Below, piece after piece: positions 8,590 through 16,298 of a stretch of 41,890 nucleotides of DNA; position 1 is the stretch's first letter, and every line of letters begins with the position of its first letter. Made by a program: the position numbers and the translations under genes. Source of the stretch: Bacteroidota bacterium (GTDB lineage: Bacteria > Bacteroidota > Bacteroidia > Cytophagales > Cyclobacteriaceae); assembly GCA_947470895.1 (NCBI GenBank), contig CANIVF010000035.1, positions 1-41,890 of the forward strand, read 5' to 3'. The notes under the pieces are model-generated. The model was not told the DNA's origin, searched no databases, and saw nothing but the letters and a program-made list of their open reading frames with translations.

Positions 8590-9954
8590 CTAATCGCCAC
8601 GATCTATTTCAAATCGTTCCCTGATTCGTTTCACAATGCGAATGTCCTTAAGTTCGGTTCGCATTTGAATATCGGTCAACGCCAACTCGGCTGATGTATG
8701 GTTTAAAAACTTACCTGTAAACCAGATCCATCGATCATCCCGGTCATTTAACCTTTCCAATCCATACGATTGCAACACCGGGTTGCCAACGATGTGACCG
8801 GCTTGCAGATCAGCAAAAGAACCAAGTCGAATTGTATACAGTAACGAATCAGGATTACTTTCTTTTATCCTCTCAGAAACATTCACATTGTGTTTTGAAT
8901 ATAACTCCCGCGAATCTTTTCTAAAGACCGTAAAGGCATCATTCAAAAGTTTATCTTGAATAAATGTAGTGTCCAATTCAAAATATCGAAGTGGTAGCAT
9001 CACAAAATCCTTCTTCACACCATTCGATTTTTGTACCCACTCCAACTCATAGTTTGCTTTATGAATCGAAGTGATCGAAACAGAATCCTGAATTACTTTC
9101 TGCAAATCGATCCATAACATCGCACCACCATCCCGGTAACGAGGACGCTGACCGGAAATAAAATTTCCCAATGAATACACCACAAACTGATCCTTTTCAT
9201 TTCGCCACTCCATCGGCTGCAGAACATGCGGATGAGAGCCAATCACTACCTTAACCCCTTCGCGAAAACATAGATTGGTTAATCGCTTTTGCTCCTTATT
9301 GGGAAGTCTTTGGTATTCATCGCCCCAATGAAAAAACACCACAATGGCGTCAGTGTTCCGATCCTTTGCTTTCAAAATATCTTTTTTGATCTGAACTGTA
9401 TCAATCAGATTAACTATGCTGGGTCGAGGAATGGGAATTCCATTGGTGCTGTACGTGTAGTTCAACAATGAAAGGCGAAATCCATTTTTATCAATCAACA
9501 ACGGATAGGTATTCGCGCGTGCTGCTGAATCTTTGAAGGTGCCGGTGTGTATCATCGAAAGGGTATCGAGCACATCGATGGTGCGTTCAATTCCTTTTTT
9601 GCCGCGGTCAACACTATGATTGTTGGCAGTGACTAACACATCAAACCCAACTTGCTTTAGTTCATAGGCTAGTTCATTCGGGGCACTGAATTGCGGATAG
9701 CCTTTGTATGGTTTACCCGCAAGAGTTAATTCAAGATTGCCGATGGCTAAGTCAGCAGACTTTAAAATCGGAGCCACATATTCGAAACAAGCAGAGTAAT
9801 CGTATTTGCCCGTGACGGGATTATACGCAGCAGCAATGTTAGAATCGTGCTGCATGATATCGCCCACAAATAGCAGTGACAATCGTGTGGTGTCCTGCCC
9901 ATGAGCCTGCCATGAAATAAACAAAATGAATAAAGAAAGAAATGGTTTAAGCAT
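8590..9954 (-). CDS. CapA-family metallophosphatase-fold protein, secreted
   Basis: A 454-residue protein of the CapA/PgsA family (capsule or poly-gamma-glutamate synthesis). A signal peptide covers about residues 1-19 (cleavage near AHGQ). Metallophosphatase-type motifs follow in order: LLFVGDIMQHDSN, AIGNLELTLAG, VTANNHSVDRG, VVFFHWGDEYQRLPN, VIGSHPHVLQP and YSLGNFISGQ. The canonical N-terminal two-thirds is followed by a less conserved C-terminal region. There are no capBC genes nearby, so a polymer role is not supported; phosphatase or glycan roles are possible. Its ATG overlaps the stop of pdeM by 8 bases, implying translational coupling. It converges with the barrel-like gene. Confidence 0.85.
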   Translation of the reverse strand: MLKPFLSLFILFISWQAHGQDTTRLSLLFVGDIMQHDSNIAAAYNPVTGKYDYSACFEYVAPILKSADLAIGNLELTLAGKPYKGYPQFSAPNELAYELKQVGFDVLVTANNHSVDRGKKGIERTIDVLDTLSMIHTGTFKDSAARANTYPLLIDKNGFRLSLLNYTYSTNGIPIPRPSIVNLIDTVQIKKDILKAKDRNTDAIVVFFHWGDEYQRLPNKEQKRLTNLCFREGVKVVIGSHPHVLQPMEWRNEKDQFVVYSLGNFISGQRPRYRDGGAMLWIDLQKVIQDSVSITSIHKANYELEWVQKSNGVKKDFVMLPLRYFELDTTFIQDKLLNDAFTVFRKDSRELYSKHNVNVSERIKESNPDSLLYTIRLGSFADLQAGHIVGNPVLQSYGLERLNDRDDRWIWFTGKFLNHTSAELALTDIQMRTELKDIRIVKRIRERFEIDRGD

Positions 9955-10594
9955 TGGAGTAATCTATGATTTTATCATTGGCAATAACATAAATTCTCTC
10001 CTCTTTTTTAGGACTCACCCTAGCCAATCCGGTAAACGAACCAAATGCAGGAAGAATGCCGTGATGCTTTCCAAAATAAAAACACGGAAGCGTCATCGAC
10101 TGCTTTCCTGTTCCTGTAAGTTGAACACCCGGATGCAAGTGACCTGATAAATTGTATAACCCTACAGGCACTGCCCCTAAAGGTTCATGAGTAAACACAA
10201 AATCTCCTACGCGTAGTTCGGTAGGATAAACGATCATGGAATGACGTTCGTATTGCAATGCGCTGAGGATATCATGATTTCCTAAAACCAATTCAAACGA
10301 ACAATCCGAAAAATGTTTTCTTATTTGGCCTACTACCTCCCATTCTTCATTATAATGACTATGAAAAAGATCACCCAGAAAAACGAGACGTTCTGCTTTG
10401 GTTTGATTGAGCAAGTCGATGAGGAGCTCCGTGTTTTTGTCATTGGCCTTTGCCGGTACCGGAATTCCAGACTTTCGGAAGTGGTTGATCTTACCAAAGT
10501 GCAAATCGGCCACCAAAAGTAGCTTTTGGGATTTGAACCAAATGGCCTTTTCTGGCATTAAAATAACTTTTTCGCGCAGTAGATCAACTTCCAT
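9947..10594 (-). CDS. pdeM: Ligase-associated DNA damage response endonuclease PdeM
   Basis: A 215-residue cytoplasmic metallophosphoesterase. The full set of metal motifs is present: D30-L-H32, GDLFH from residue 74, GNHD at 105-108, THEP around 136 and GHLH at 151-154. The family (TIGR04123) is defined by its genomic association with an ATP-dependent DNA ligase, an exonuclease and a DEXH helicase. The helicase partner is in this window, on the same strand, 1.6 kb upstream in the direction of transcription (12176-14611), separated by a phosphate permease on the other strand. The ligase and exonuclease are not here. Its end overlaps capA-like gene 8590-9954 by 8 bases. Confidence 0.9.
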   Translation of the reverse strand: MEVDLLREKVILMPEKAIWFKSQKLLLVADLHFGKINHFRKSGIPVPAKANDKNTELLIDLLNQTKAERLVFLGDLFHSHYNEEWEVVGQIRKHFSDCSFELVLGNHDILSALQYERHSMIVYPTELRVGDFVFTHEPLGAVPVGLYNLSGHLHPGVQLTGTGKQSMTLPCFYFGKHHGILPAFGSFTGLARVSPKKEERIYVIANDKIIDYSNA

Positions 10595-10716
10595 AAAAAA
10601 CTAAAAATATTGTTTTAAGAACCAAAAAAGCAGGATTTTTGGCTTATTACACAATTGAAAATCTTTTCGCTTCACGAGGTTTCTGCATAAATAAAAATGG
10701 TAACATTGAATTAACA

Positions 10717-10745
10717 TTGACCATCAGGCTTACCCGTAAATTTCG
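10717..10745 (+). promoter_or_regulatory. Putative promoter of the phosphate permease gene
   Basis: A TTG at 10717-10719 and a near-consensus -7 box TAAATTTC (10737-10744, one mismatch to TAnnTTTG) lie upstream of the ATG at 10761. Spacing is slightly shorter than ideal. No phosphate-box motif is evident. Confidence 0.35.
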
Positions 10746-10760
10746 CATAATTCCGATGAT

Positions 10761-12173
10761 ATGTTTGACTTAGATCTATCCTATTCTATCCTGCTCGTTT
10801 TGTGTCTTCTTGCCGCTTGCGGTTTTGAGTTCGTAAACGGATTTCATGACACGGCCAATGCTGTTGCTACCGTTATTTACACCAATACCCTTAAACCCTG
10901 GCAGGCGGTAATCTGGTCAGGTTTTTGGAATTTTCTAGGTGTTTTTGCTGGTGGTATCGCGGTGGCGATGGGAATAGTAAATCTTTTGCCGGTAGAATCT
11001 CTAATAGACCAAAATATTTCACATAGTGTATCGATGGTCATGGCCTTGTTAATGTCCGCTATTTTCTGGAATCTTCTTACCTGGTATTTAGGTATCCCTT
11101 GTTCAAGTTCTCACACGCTTATCGGATCAATTTTAGGGGTTGGACTTGCGTTCTCACTATTGCCAGATTCAACTAGCGAAGCTGTGAATTGGGGAAAAGC
11201 TCAGGAGATCGGATTGTCGCTGCTGATCTCTCCTCTATTTGGATTCTCGGTCACCATCGTTCTCATGTATTTTATTAGAACAACAACAAAAAAGACAGAA
11301 ACAGGGGATCTTCTTTTTAAAGAACCCAAGAAAAATACACCACCTCCATTTTGGATACGGTCCATCCTTTTCGTCACCTGCACCTTAGTTAGTTTCTTTC
11401 ATGGCTCCAATGACGGACAAAAAGGTGTTGGTTTGGTTATGTTGATCTTAATAGGAATTGTTCCCACCTATTTTGCTCTCAATGTAAATTTTGATCCGAC
11501 AAAAATTCCCAGCTCACTTGCAAAAATTGAGAATGTAATCTCTTCCATTGACTCCACTACTCTTTCGGTAGTCGATCGCAAGAAACTTTCGGAGACCAGG
11601 TTTATGAACCATCATCTCGCAGAAGCATTTTCTAGCATTACTGCTGTCAATGCAATACCAAAAGATGAAAAATTTGGCATTAGAAAAGATGTGATGGTGA
11701 TGGATAGGAATATCAAATCCATGGTGGAAAAAGAGGAAGTTAGGTTAAGCGAAGCTGATAAGGAAACTCTAATGGCAGAGATGAAATCGGTGCGCAAATT
11801 AACAGATTACTCTCCTACATGGGTATTATTCATGATCTCCATTTCATTGGGCTTAGGTACTATGATCGGGTGGAAACGCATTGTAAAAACCGTAGGTGAA
11901 AAAATCGGTAAGGAACACCTCACATATGCGCAAGGCGCAAGTGCCGAACTGGTGGCTGCAAGCACTATTGGATTATCTACTTACTTTGGATTGCCTGTGA
12001 GCACAACCCACGTGCTTTCATCTGGTATTGCAGGAAGTATGGTGGCCAACAAGGGTGTTAAAAATCTTCAGCCCGAAACAGTAAGAAATATACTGATTGC
12101 CTGGTTCCTCACTTTGCCCGTTGTGATGGTGATGGCCGGAACATTATTCCTGATCTTCAGATCGATCTGGTAA
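10761..12173 (+). CDS. Inorganic phosphate transporter, PiT family
   Basis: A 470-residue multi-spanning permease that takes up inorganic phosphate, normally with metal-phosphate/proton symport. The two inverted signature repeats are visible: GFHDTANAVATVI (residues 27-39) and, in the second half, HGSNDGQKGVGL. They flank a long hydrophilic cytoplasmic loop (roughly 250-355), a layout common in Bacteroidota PiT proteins. Further hallmark segments are PCSSSHTLIG and GLPVSTTHVLSSGIAGSM. There is no PhoU-like gene next to it. It lies between the divergent pdeM and the convergent helicase gene (2-base gap), so it is probably expressed alone. Confidence 0.95.
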   Translation: MFDLDLSYSILLVLCLLAACGFEFVNGFHDTANAVATVIYTNTLKPWQAVIWSGFWNFLGVFAGGIAVAMGIVNLLPVESLIDQNISHSVSMVMALLMSAIFWNLLTWYLGIPCSSSHTLIGSILGVGLAFSLLPDSTSEAVNWGKAQEIGLSLLISPLFGFSVTIVLMYFIRTTTKKTETGDLLFKEPKKNTPPPFWIRSILFVTCTLVSFFHGSNDGQKGVGLVMLILIGIVPTYFALNVNFDPTKIPSSLAKIENVISSIDSTTLSVVDRKKLSETRFMNHHLAEAFSSITAVNAIPKDEKFGIRKDVMVMDRNIKSMVEKEEVRLSEADKETLMAEMKSVRKLTDYSPTWVLFMISISLGLGTMIGWKRIVKTVGEKIGKEHLTYAQGASAELVAASTIGLSTYFGLPVSTTHVLSSGIAGSMVANKGVKNLQPETVRNILIAWFLTLPVVMVMAGTLFLIFRSIW

Positions 12174-12175
12174 AC

Positions 12176-14611
12176 TCAATCAAAACTGACTTTCATTTTC
12201 TTGATTCGGTCTTCCAGTTTCTCAGAAGTTAACTTCTCGCGGGTGCGATCAACCATAATCGGGAAAGCAAATGGTGTCGGCTTAGCTGGTTCAGCAATGA
12301 TTATTTTTTGATGTGCAATCCGATCCAATGCTTTTCGCAATCGAGCCTCCTCCAATTGAAAGTCCATCACTTCTTCAAAGGCTTGCAGCAATAACAAGTT
12401 GTGCGATTCATATTCATGAAACACGTTGAAGAATAATTGTGATGATGATTGCAGGTGCCTTTCCTTAACTTTCTTTCCGGGCAATCCTTTAAAGATCAAT
12501 CCTGATATAGCGGCAATATCTCTGAATTTTCTTCTTGCCATCTCCGTGGAATTGATACTCGCCTGAATATCTTTTAACAGATTTTCATTGCCCAACACGT
12601 TCGTCTCTATTGCTTCGTGAATAGGAATTTTCTGATCGGATAGTAATTCAAATCCATAATCATTCATAGCGATAGAGAATGTAATGGGCGTGATCTGCGC
12701 GATGCGATACGCAACCAAAGCAGCCATACCTTCATGAACAAACCTTCCTTCAAACGGATACATCAACACATGATAGCCTTCAGAAGAATGAAAGTATTCA
12801 ATCAGGAATTCATTTTTCCTAGGGAGGTACGAACGTTCTTTTTGCAAGTCCATGAGCGGACGAAGAAATTTCATCTCCGCGTCATTCTCGGTGTTGGTGG
12901 CCGATTGATCAATCTTCAAACGAATCATTTCACTCATCTGCGAAGACAAAGGCATGCGTCCTCCCTGCCATGACGGAACTTTACCTGATTTTTTGTTCGT
13001 CTTCCTTACATGTACTTCCATTTCCTTAATGCGCACCAACTCCAGACTTTTACCGGCAAACCAGAATACATCACCTGTATTTAATCGTGAGATAAAATAT
13101 TCTTCAATGGTGCCCAGGTATTTTCCGGATACGAACTTCACATACAAGAGATTATCGCCCACGATCGTGCCTATGGAAAGTCTGTGCTTCTGAGCAATAC
13201 GTTTGTTCTCTACTTTATAGATTCCATTCTCCACCACTATTTTGCGATATTCATTGTAGGCTGTGAGTGCTTCGCCACCGGTGGTGATGAAACCCAATAC
13301 CCACAACCATTCTTCATCGGAGATGGATGAAAAGCTGACGGTGTTTCTTACTTCGGCCACTATCTCATCAGATTCAAATCCATCGGATACTGCCAGCGTG
13401 ATCAGGTATTGAATCAGCACATCAAATGAGCGGAGATACGGAATCCGATCCTCCACAATATTACGATGCATCGCTTCGCGCAACGCGGCTGCCTCGGTTA
13501 ACTCTAAGATATTTGTGGGCAGAAAATATATTTTACTTATTGCACCCGGTTGATGACCACTGCGCCCTGCACGCTGTAAAAATCGTGCAACACCCTTAGG
13601 GCTCCCCACCTGAATCACCGTTTCCACCGGACGAAAATCAACACCTAAATCCAAACTGGAAGTGCACACCACGGCTTTTAATCGTCCTTCGTGCAGTTGA
13701 TCTTCTACCCAATCGCGCAATTCTTTGCTGATGCTTCCATGATGCATGGCAATCAAACCAGAAAGTTCTGGGGCAGCCTCTAAAATTTTTTGATACCAGA
13801 TTTCCGCAAAGGAGCGTGTATTGGTAAATAAGAGAGTAGTTTTACTCTCCTTGATGATCGGAATAACCTTATCGAGCAGTTGAATTCCTAAATGTCCCGC
13901 CCACGGTAAACGTTCCACTTCATCAGGAAAAATAGAAATGACTTCGACTTGTTTTTCAATGTTGGCTTTGACTACTCGATAAGGTTTCGTTTTGTAATAA
14001 TTCCCTAATAGCACATGCAACGATTGCTCCATGTTGCCTATAGTGGCCGATATGCCCCAGATTTTTAGTGCCGGGTTAACCGCCTTCAATCTCGAAAGAG
14101 CAAGCTCCATCAACACACCACGTTTAGAACCTAACAACTCATGCCACTCGTCAGTCACAATAGTTTGCAGTCCCGCAAAGTAATCAGCATACCCTTTTTG
14201 CGCTAACAATAAATGTAAACTTTCGGCAGTGGTGATAAGAAAATCGGGAGGTTTCTCCTTTTGTTTAGCGCGTTCACTTGTGGACGTGTCACCGCTGCGC
14301 ACACCTACACGCCAGCTTAAATTCAATCCTTCTACAGCGCGTTTGGCCGAATATTCAATCTCCTTGGCTAGCGCCCTAATTGGGGTGATCCAGATTGCCC
14401 TGGGGCCCTTGTATCTTATTTTACTTCCATGAGCATTTGATTCCAGCAAAATCGGAATCAGCAAAGAATAGGTCTTTCCACTGCCCGTGGGTGCATTGAT
14501 CAGTCCGCTTTCGCCCCTCCACACGCTTTGCCACGCTTCCAATTGAAATGGAAAAGGCTTCCATCCCTGCTGTTGAAACCACTCAATTCCTAGTTGCTCG
14601 CGAACGTCCAT
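12176..14611 (-). CDS. Ligase-associated DEXH-box helicase (Lhr-like)
   Basis: An 811-residue superfamily 2 ATPase. Walker A PTGSGKT is at 41-47, motif II has the family-typical form DEWHE at 154-158, motif III is SATIGN at 188-193, and motif VI is QRAGRSGH in the second RecA-like domain. A winged-helix/Lhr-type C-terminal region follows. It matches TIGR04121, the DEXH helicase found with an ATP-dependent ligase, exonuclease and PdeM in a proposed DNA damage response set. PdeM lies 1.6 kb downstream. It is transcribed divergently from the MerR-type regulator, 70 bases apart. A pathway role is inferred from family and neighbours, not shown here. Confidence 0.92.
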   Translation of the reverse strand: MDVREQLGIEWFQQQGWKPFPFQLEAWQSVWRGESGLINAPTGSGKTYSLLIPILLESNAHGSKIRYKGPRAIWITPIRALAKEIEYSAKRAVEGLNLSWRVGVRSGDTSTSERAKQKEKPPDFLITTAESLHLLLAQKGYADYFAGLQTIVTDEWHELLGSKRGVLMELALSRLKAVNPALKIWGISATIGNMEQSLHVLLGNYYKTKPYRVVKANIEKQVEVISIFPDEVERLPWAGHLGIQLLDKVIPIIKESKTTLLFTNTRSFAEIWYQKILEAAPELSGLIAMHHGSISKELRDWVEDQLHEGRLKAVVCTSSLDLGVDFRPVETVIQVGSPKGVARFLQRAGRSGHQPGAISKIYFLPTNILELTEAAALREAMHRNIVEDRIPYLRSFDVLIQYLITLAVSDGFESDEIVAEVRNTVSFSSISDEEWLWVLGFITTGGEALTAYNEYRKIVVENGIYKVENKRIAQKHRLSIGTIVGDNLLYVKFVSGKYLGTIEEYFISRLNTGDVFWFAGKSLELVRIKEMEVHVRKTNKKSGKVPSWQGGRMPLSSQMSEMIRLKIDQSATNTENDAEMKFLRPLMDLQKERSYLPRKNEFLIEYFHSSEGYHVLMYPFEGRFVHEGMAALVAYRIAQITPITFSIAMNDYGFELLSDQKIPIHEAIETNVLGNENLLKDIQASINSTEMARRKFRDIAAISGLIFKGLPGKKVKERHLQSSSQLFFNVFHEYESHNLLLLQAFEEVMDFQLEEARLRKALDRIAHQKIIIAEPAKPTPFAFPIMVDRTREKLTSEKLEDRIKKMKVSFD

Positions 14612-14635
14612 CTTTCAAATAAAGAATACTTTTGA

Positions 14636-14652
14636 TAACTTTTTAAAAGTTA
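14636..14652. promoter_or_regulatory. Perfect 17-bp palindrome, candidate operator
   Basis: TAACTTTTTAAAAGTTA has perfect 8-bp arms around one central base. It lies in the 70-base divergent region between the helicase and the MerR-type regulator, just upstream of a -7-like element (TTAATTTC, from about 14658) for the regulator. A palindrome in this position fits autoregulation by a MerR-type dimer, but the half-site is AT-rich and recurs by chance elsewhere. Confidence 0.4.
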
Positions 14653-14681
14653 GCGTGTTAATTTCGGCAATACTTACGCCC

Positions 14682-15563
14682 ATGGGAAAATATTCGATTA
14701 AAGAATTAGAGCAACTCTCTGGAATAAAAGCCCACACCATTCGCATTTGGGAAATGAGACATCGATTGGTAGTGCCAAAGAGAACTCCCACCAACATCCG
14801 TTATTACTCTGATGATGATCTCAAGAAGATCATCAACGTTTCTTTACTCAACTCGCATGGCGTAAAAATTTCTAAAATCGTTGCCCTCAGCCTTGATGAA
14901 ATCAATCAACAGGTTGCCGAATTAAGTGAAACAAAAAAGAGTATTGAAATCTATATCGATCAGCTAGTGCTTGCCATGATTGATATGGAAGAAGAGCATT
15001 TTGAAAAAATACTATCCAACCTCATCATTCGATTTGGCTTTGAGCGCACGATCATTGAAATCGTTTATCCCTTTCTTGAAAAAATTGGTGTGTTGTGGCT
15101 CACGGATAACATTTCACCCGCACAGGAACATTTCATTTCACACTTGATCCGCCAGAAGTTGATTGTGGCCATCGACAGCATTCCCATCGCACCAAAAATC
15201 GCGAAGCGTATTCTTCTATACCTACCAGAAAATGAATTACATGAATTAGGATTATTATTCTACCATTACATCTGCAAGAAGGAAGGTTTCAGAACCTACT
15301 ACTTAGGACAAAGTGTTCCATACAAAGATCTCAAAGTGGTTTTTGATGCGCATCAACCCGATATTATTATCTCCGCTTTTACTACTGTTCCTCAACCTAA
15401 TTCTGTGGATGCTTACCTGAACAGGCTTTCAACAGATTACTCCAGTACCACTATCCTAGTTGCAGGCTATGTGCTAAGAAAACTTAAAAATCCTGTTCCA
15501 TCCAATACTCTTATATTCTCTAAAGCATTAGATCTCAAAGACTTAATTATAAAACTAAAATAG
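14682..15563 (+). CDS. CarH/LitR-like MerR regulator with B12-binding photoreceptor domain
   Basis: A 293-residue regulator. Residues 1-70 are a MerR winged helix (YSIKELEQLSGIKAHTIRIWE). Residues ~85-165 are a four-helix cap and ~175-290 a cobalamin-binding Rossmann fold. The adenosylcobalamin photoreceptor hallmarks are intact: W139-x9-E149-H150 in the cap and E185-x-H187-xx-G190, where the His is the expected lower axial cobalt ligand. The final glycine pair is A261-G262-Y263 instead of GG. CarH proteins bind operators as dark tetramers and release them when light breaks the Co-C bond. I start at the ATG, 27 bases into the open frame; an upstream GTG would overlap the probable promoter. 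It directly precedes the sigma factor and crt genes. Confidence 0.88.
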   Translation: MGKYSIKELEQLSGIKAHTIRIWEMRHRLVVPKRTPTNIRYYSDDDLKKIINVSLLNSHGVKISKIVALSLDEINQQVAELSETKKSIEIYIDQLVLAMIDMEEEHFEKILSNLIIRFGFERTIIEIVYPFLEKIGVLWLTDNISPAQEHFISHLIRQKLIVAIDSIPIAPKIAKRILLYLPENELHELGLLFYHYICKKEGFRTYYLGQSVPYKDLKVVFDAHQPDIIISAFTTVPQPNSVDAYLNRLSTDYSSTTILVAGYVLRKLKNPVPSNTLIFSKALDLKDLIIKLK

Positions 15564-15611
15564 TGTTTAATTTTTTCATATATTTATTAAACAATAATTG
15601 CGATTAAACAC
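15563..15611. promoter_or_regulatory. Inverted and direct TTAAACA repeats, candidate CarH-type operator
   Basis: A 9-bp perfect inverted repeat, GTGTTTAAT (15563-15571) and ATTAAACAC (15603-15611), plus an intervening copy ATTAAACAA (15586-15594); a fourth related copy, GTTAAACAT, spans the sigma gene start (15650-15658). The arm at 15603-15611 sits in the spacer between the -33 TTG and the -7 box, where a bound repressor would block RNA polymerase. Binding is inferred. Confidence 0.5.
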
Positions 15612-15629
15612 CCAATAAGATTACTTTTG
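15598..15629 (+). promoter_or_regulatory. Promoter of the ECF sigma factor gene
   Basis: TTG at 15598-15600 and an exact TAnnTTTG match (TACTTTTG, 15622-15629) are separated by 21 bases, a good Bacteroidota -33/-7 arrangement. It lies 27 bases before the ATG at 15657. Confidence 0.65.
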
Positions 15630-15656
15630 TTGAACTATAACAAACAAAAGTTAAAC

Positions 15657-16160
15657 ATGACAGCAATCGAATTCAGCCAGGAAGTAGCCAGTCTTAGGCC
15701 TATGCTGAGGACTCTTACCAGAAGATTTACCTCAGACAGAGATGAATCGTTGGACCTTGTTCAAGACACTATTTTAAAAGCACTCACTTATCGTGACAAG
15801 TTTCGTGACGACACCAATTTGAAAGGTTGGTTGTTCACTATCATGAGAAATACGTTTATCAACAACTATAGAAAAAATCAGCGTGCCAAAACCTCGCATG
15901 ACGACACCAAAGAACTTTATTTCTTAAACGTAGAAGACACACACACCTTCAATAAACCGGAAGGCAGCGTGGAGTTTAAAGAAGTATGGCGCAATGTGAA
16001 TCAATTGAAAGATGAATTATTGATTCCTTTCAAAATGCATACAACCGGCTATAAATACCACGAGATAGCAGAACATTTACAAATACCCATTGGCACTGTG
16101 AAGAATAGAATCTTCCATGCCCGAAAGGAAATACAAAAGAAATTGACTGGATATAGTTAA
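15657..16160 (+). CDS. ECF-type RNA polymerase sigma factor
   Basis: A 167-residue sigma-70 family protein with only regions 2 and 4. Region 2 shows DESLDLVQDTILKAL and the -10-binding segment LKGWLFTIMRNTFINNYRK; region 4 shows YKYHEIAEHLQIPIGTVKNRIFHARKEIQ, a helix-turn-helix. No anti-sigma gene is adjacent, which fits control at transcription by the upstream CarH-like repressor. The arrangement of a LitR/CarH-type regulator, an ECF sigma and carotenoid genes parallels light-induced carotenogenesis in actinobacteria and myxobacteria, so the sigma probably directs crt transcription. The ATG at 15657 is chosen over an upstream TTG that overlaps the -7 box. It is followed by a terminator. Confidence 0.88.
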   Translation: MTAIEFSQEVASLRPMLRTLTRRFTSDRDESLDLVQDTILKALTYRDKFRDDTNLKGWLFTIMRNTFINNYRKNQRAKTSHDDTKELYFLNVEDTHTFNKPEGSVEFKEVWRNVNQLKDELLIPFKMHTTGYKYHEIAEHLQIPIGTVKNRIFHARKEIQKKLTGYS

Positions 16161-16163
16161 TTC

Positions 16164-16196
16164 AAAAACACGGTGAAAAAATCGTGTTTTCTTTTT
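16164..16196 (+). terminator. Rho-independent terminator after the sigma factor gene
   Basis: An 8-bp stem (AAAACACG 16165-16172 / CGTGTTTT 16183-16190) with a 10-nt loop is followed by CTTTTT. It separates the sigma gene from crtI, so the crt genes need their own promoter, consistent with sigma-dependent activation. Confidence 0.75.
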
Positions 16197-16298
16197 ATAC
16201 TCGAATGATGAAATTATCTGATGGAAAAAAATTCCATTATTTCATAAAAATTGTTGATACAAATATCAGGTGATCAAATCAAAAAAAGATAATAGCGC

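Noticed and set aside
8590-9954. Capsule or poly-gamma-glutamate locus
   Set aside because: CapA-type proteins occur widely without capB and capC, and none of these is adjacent.
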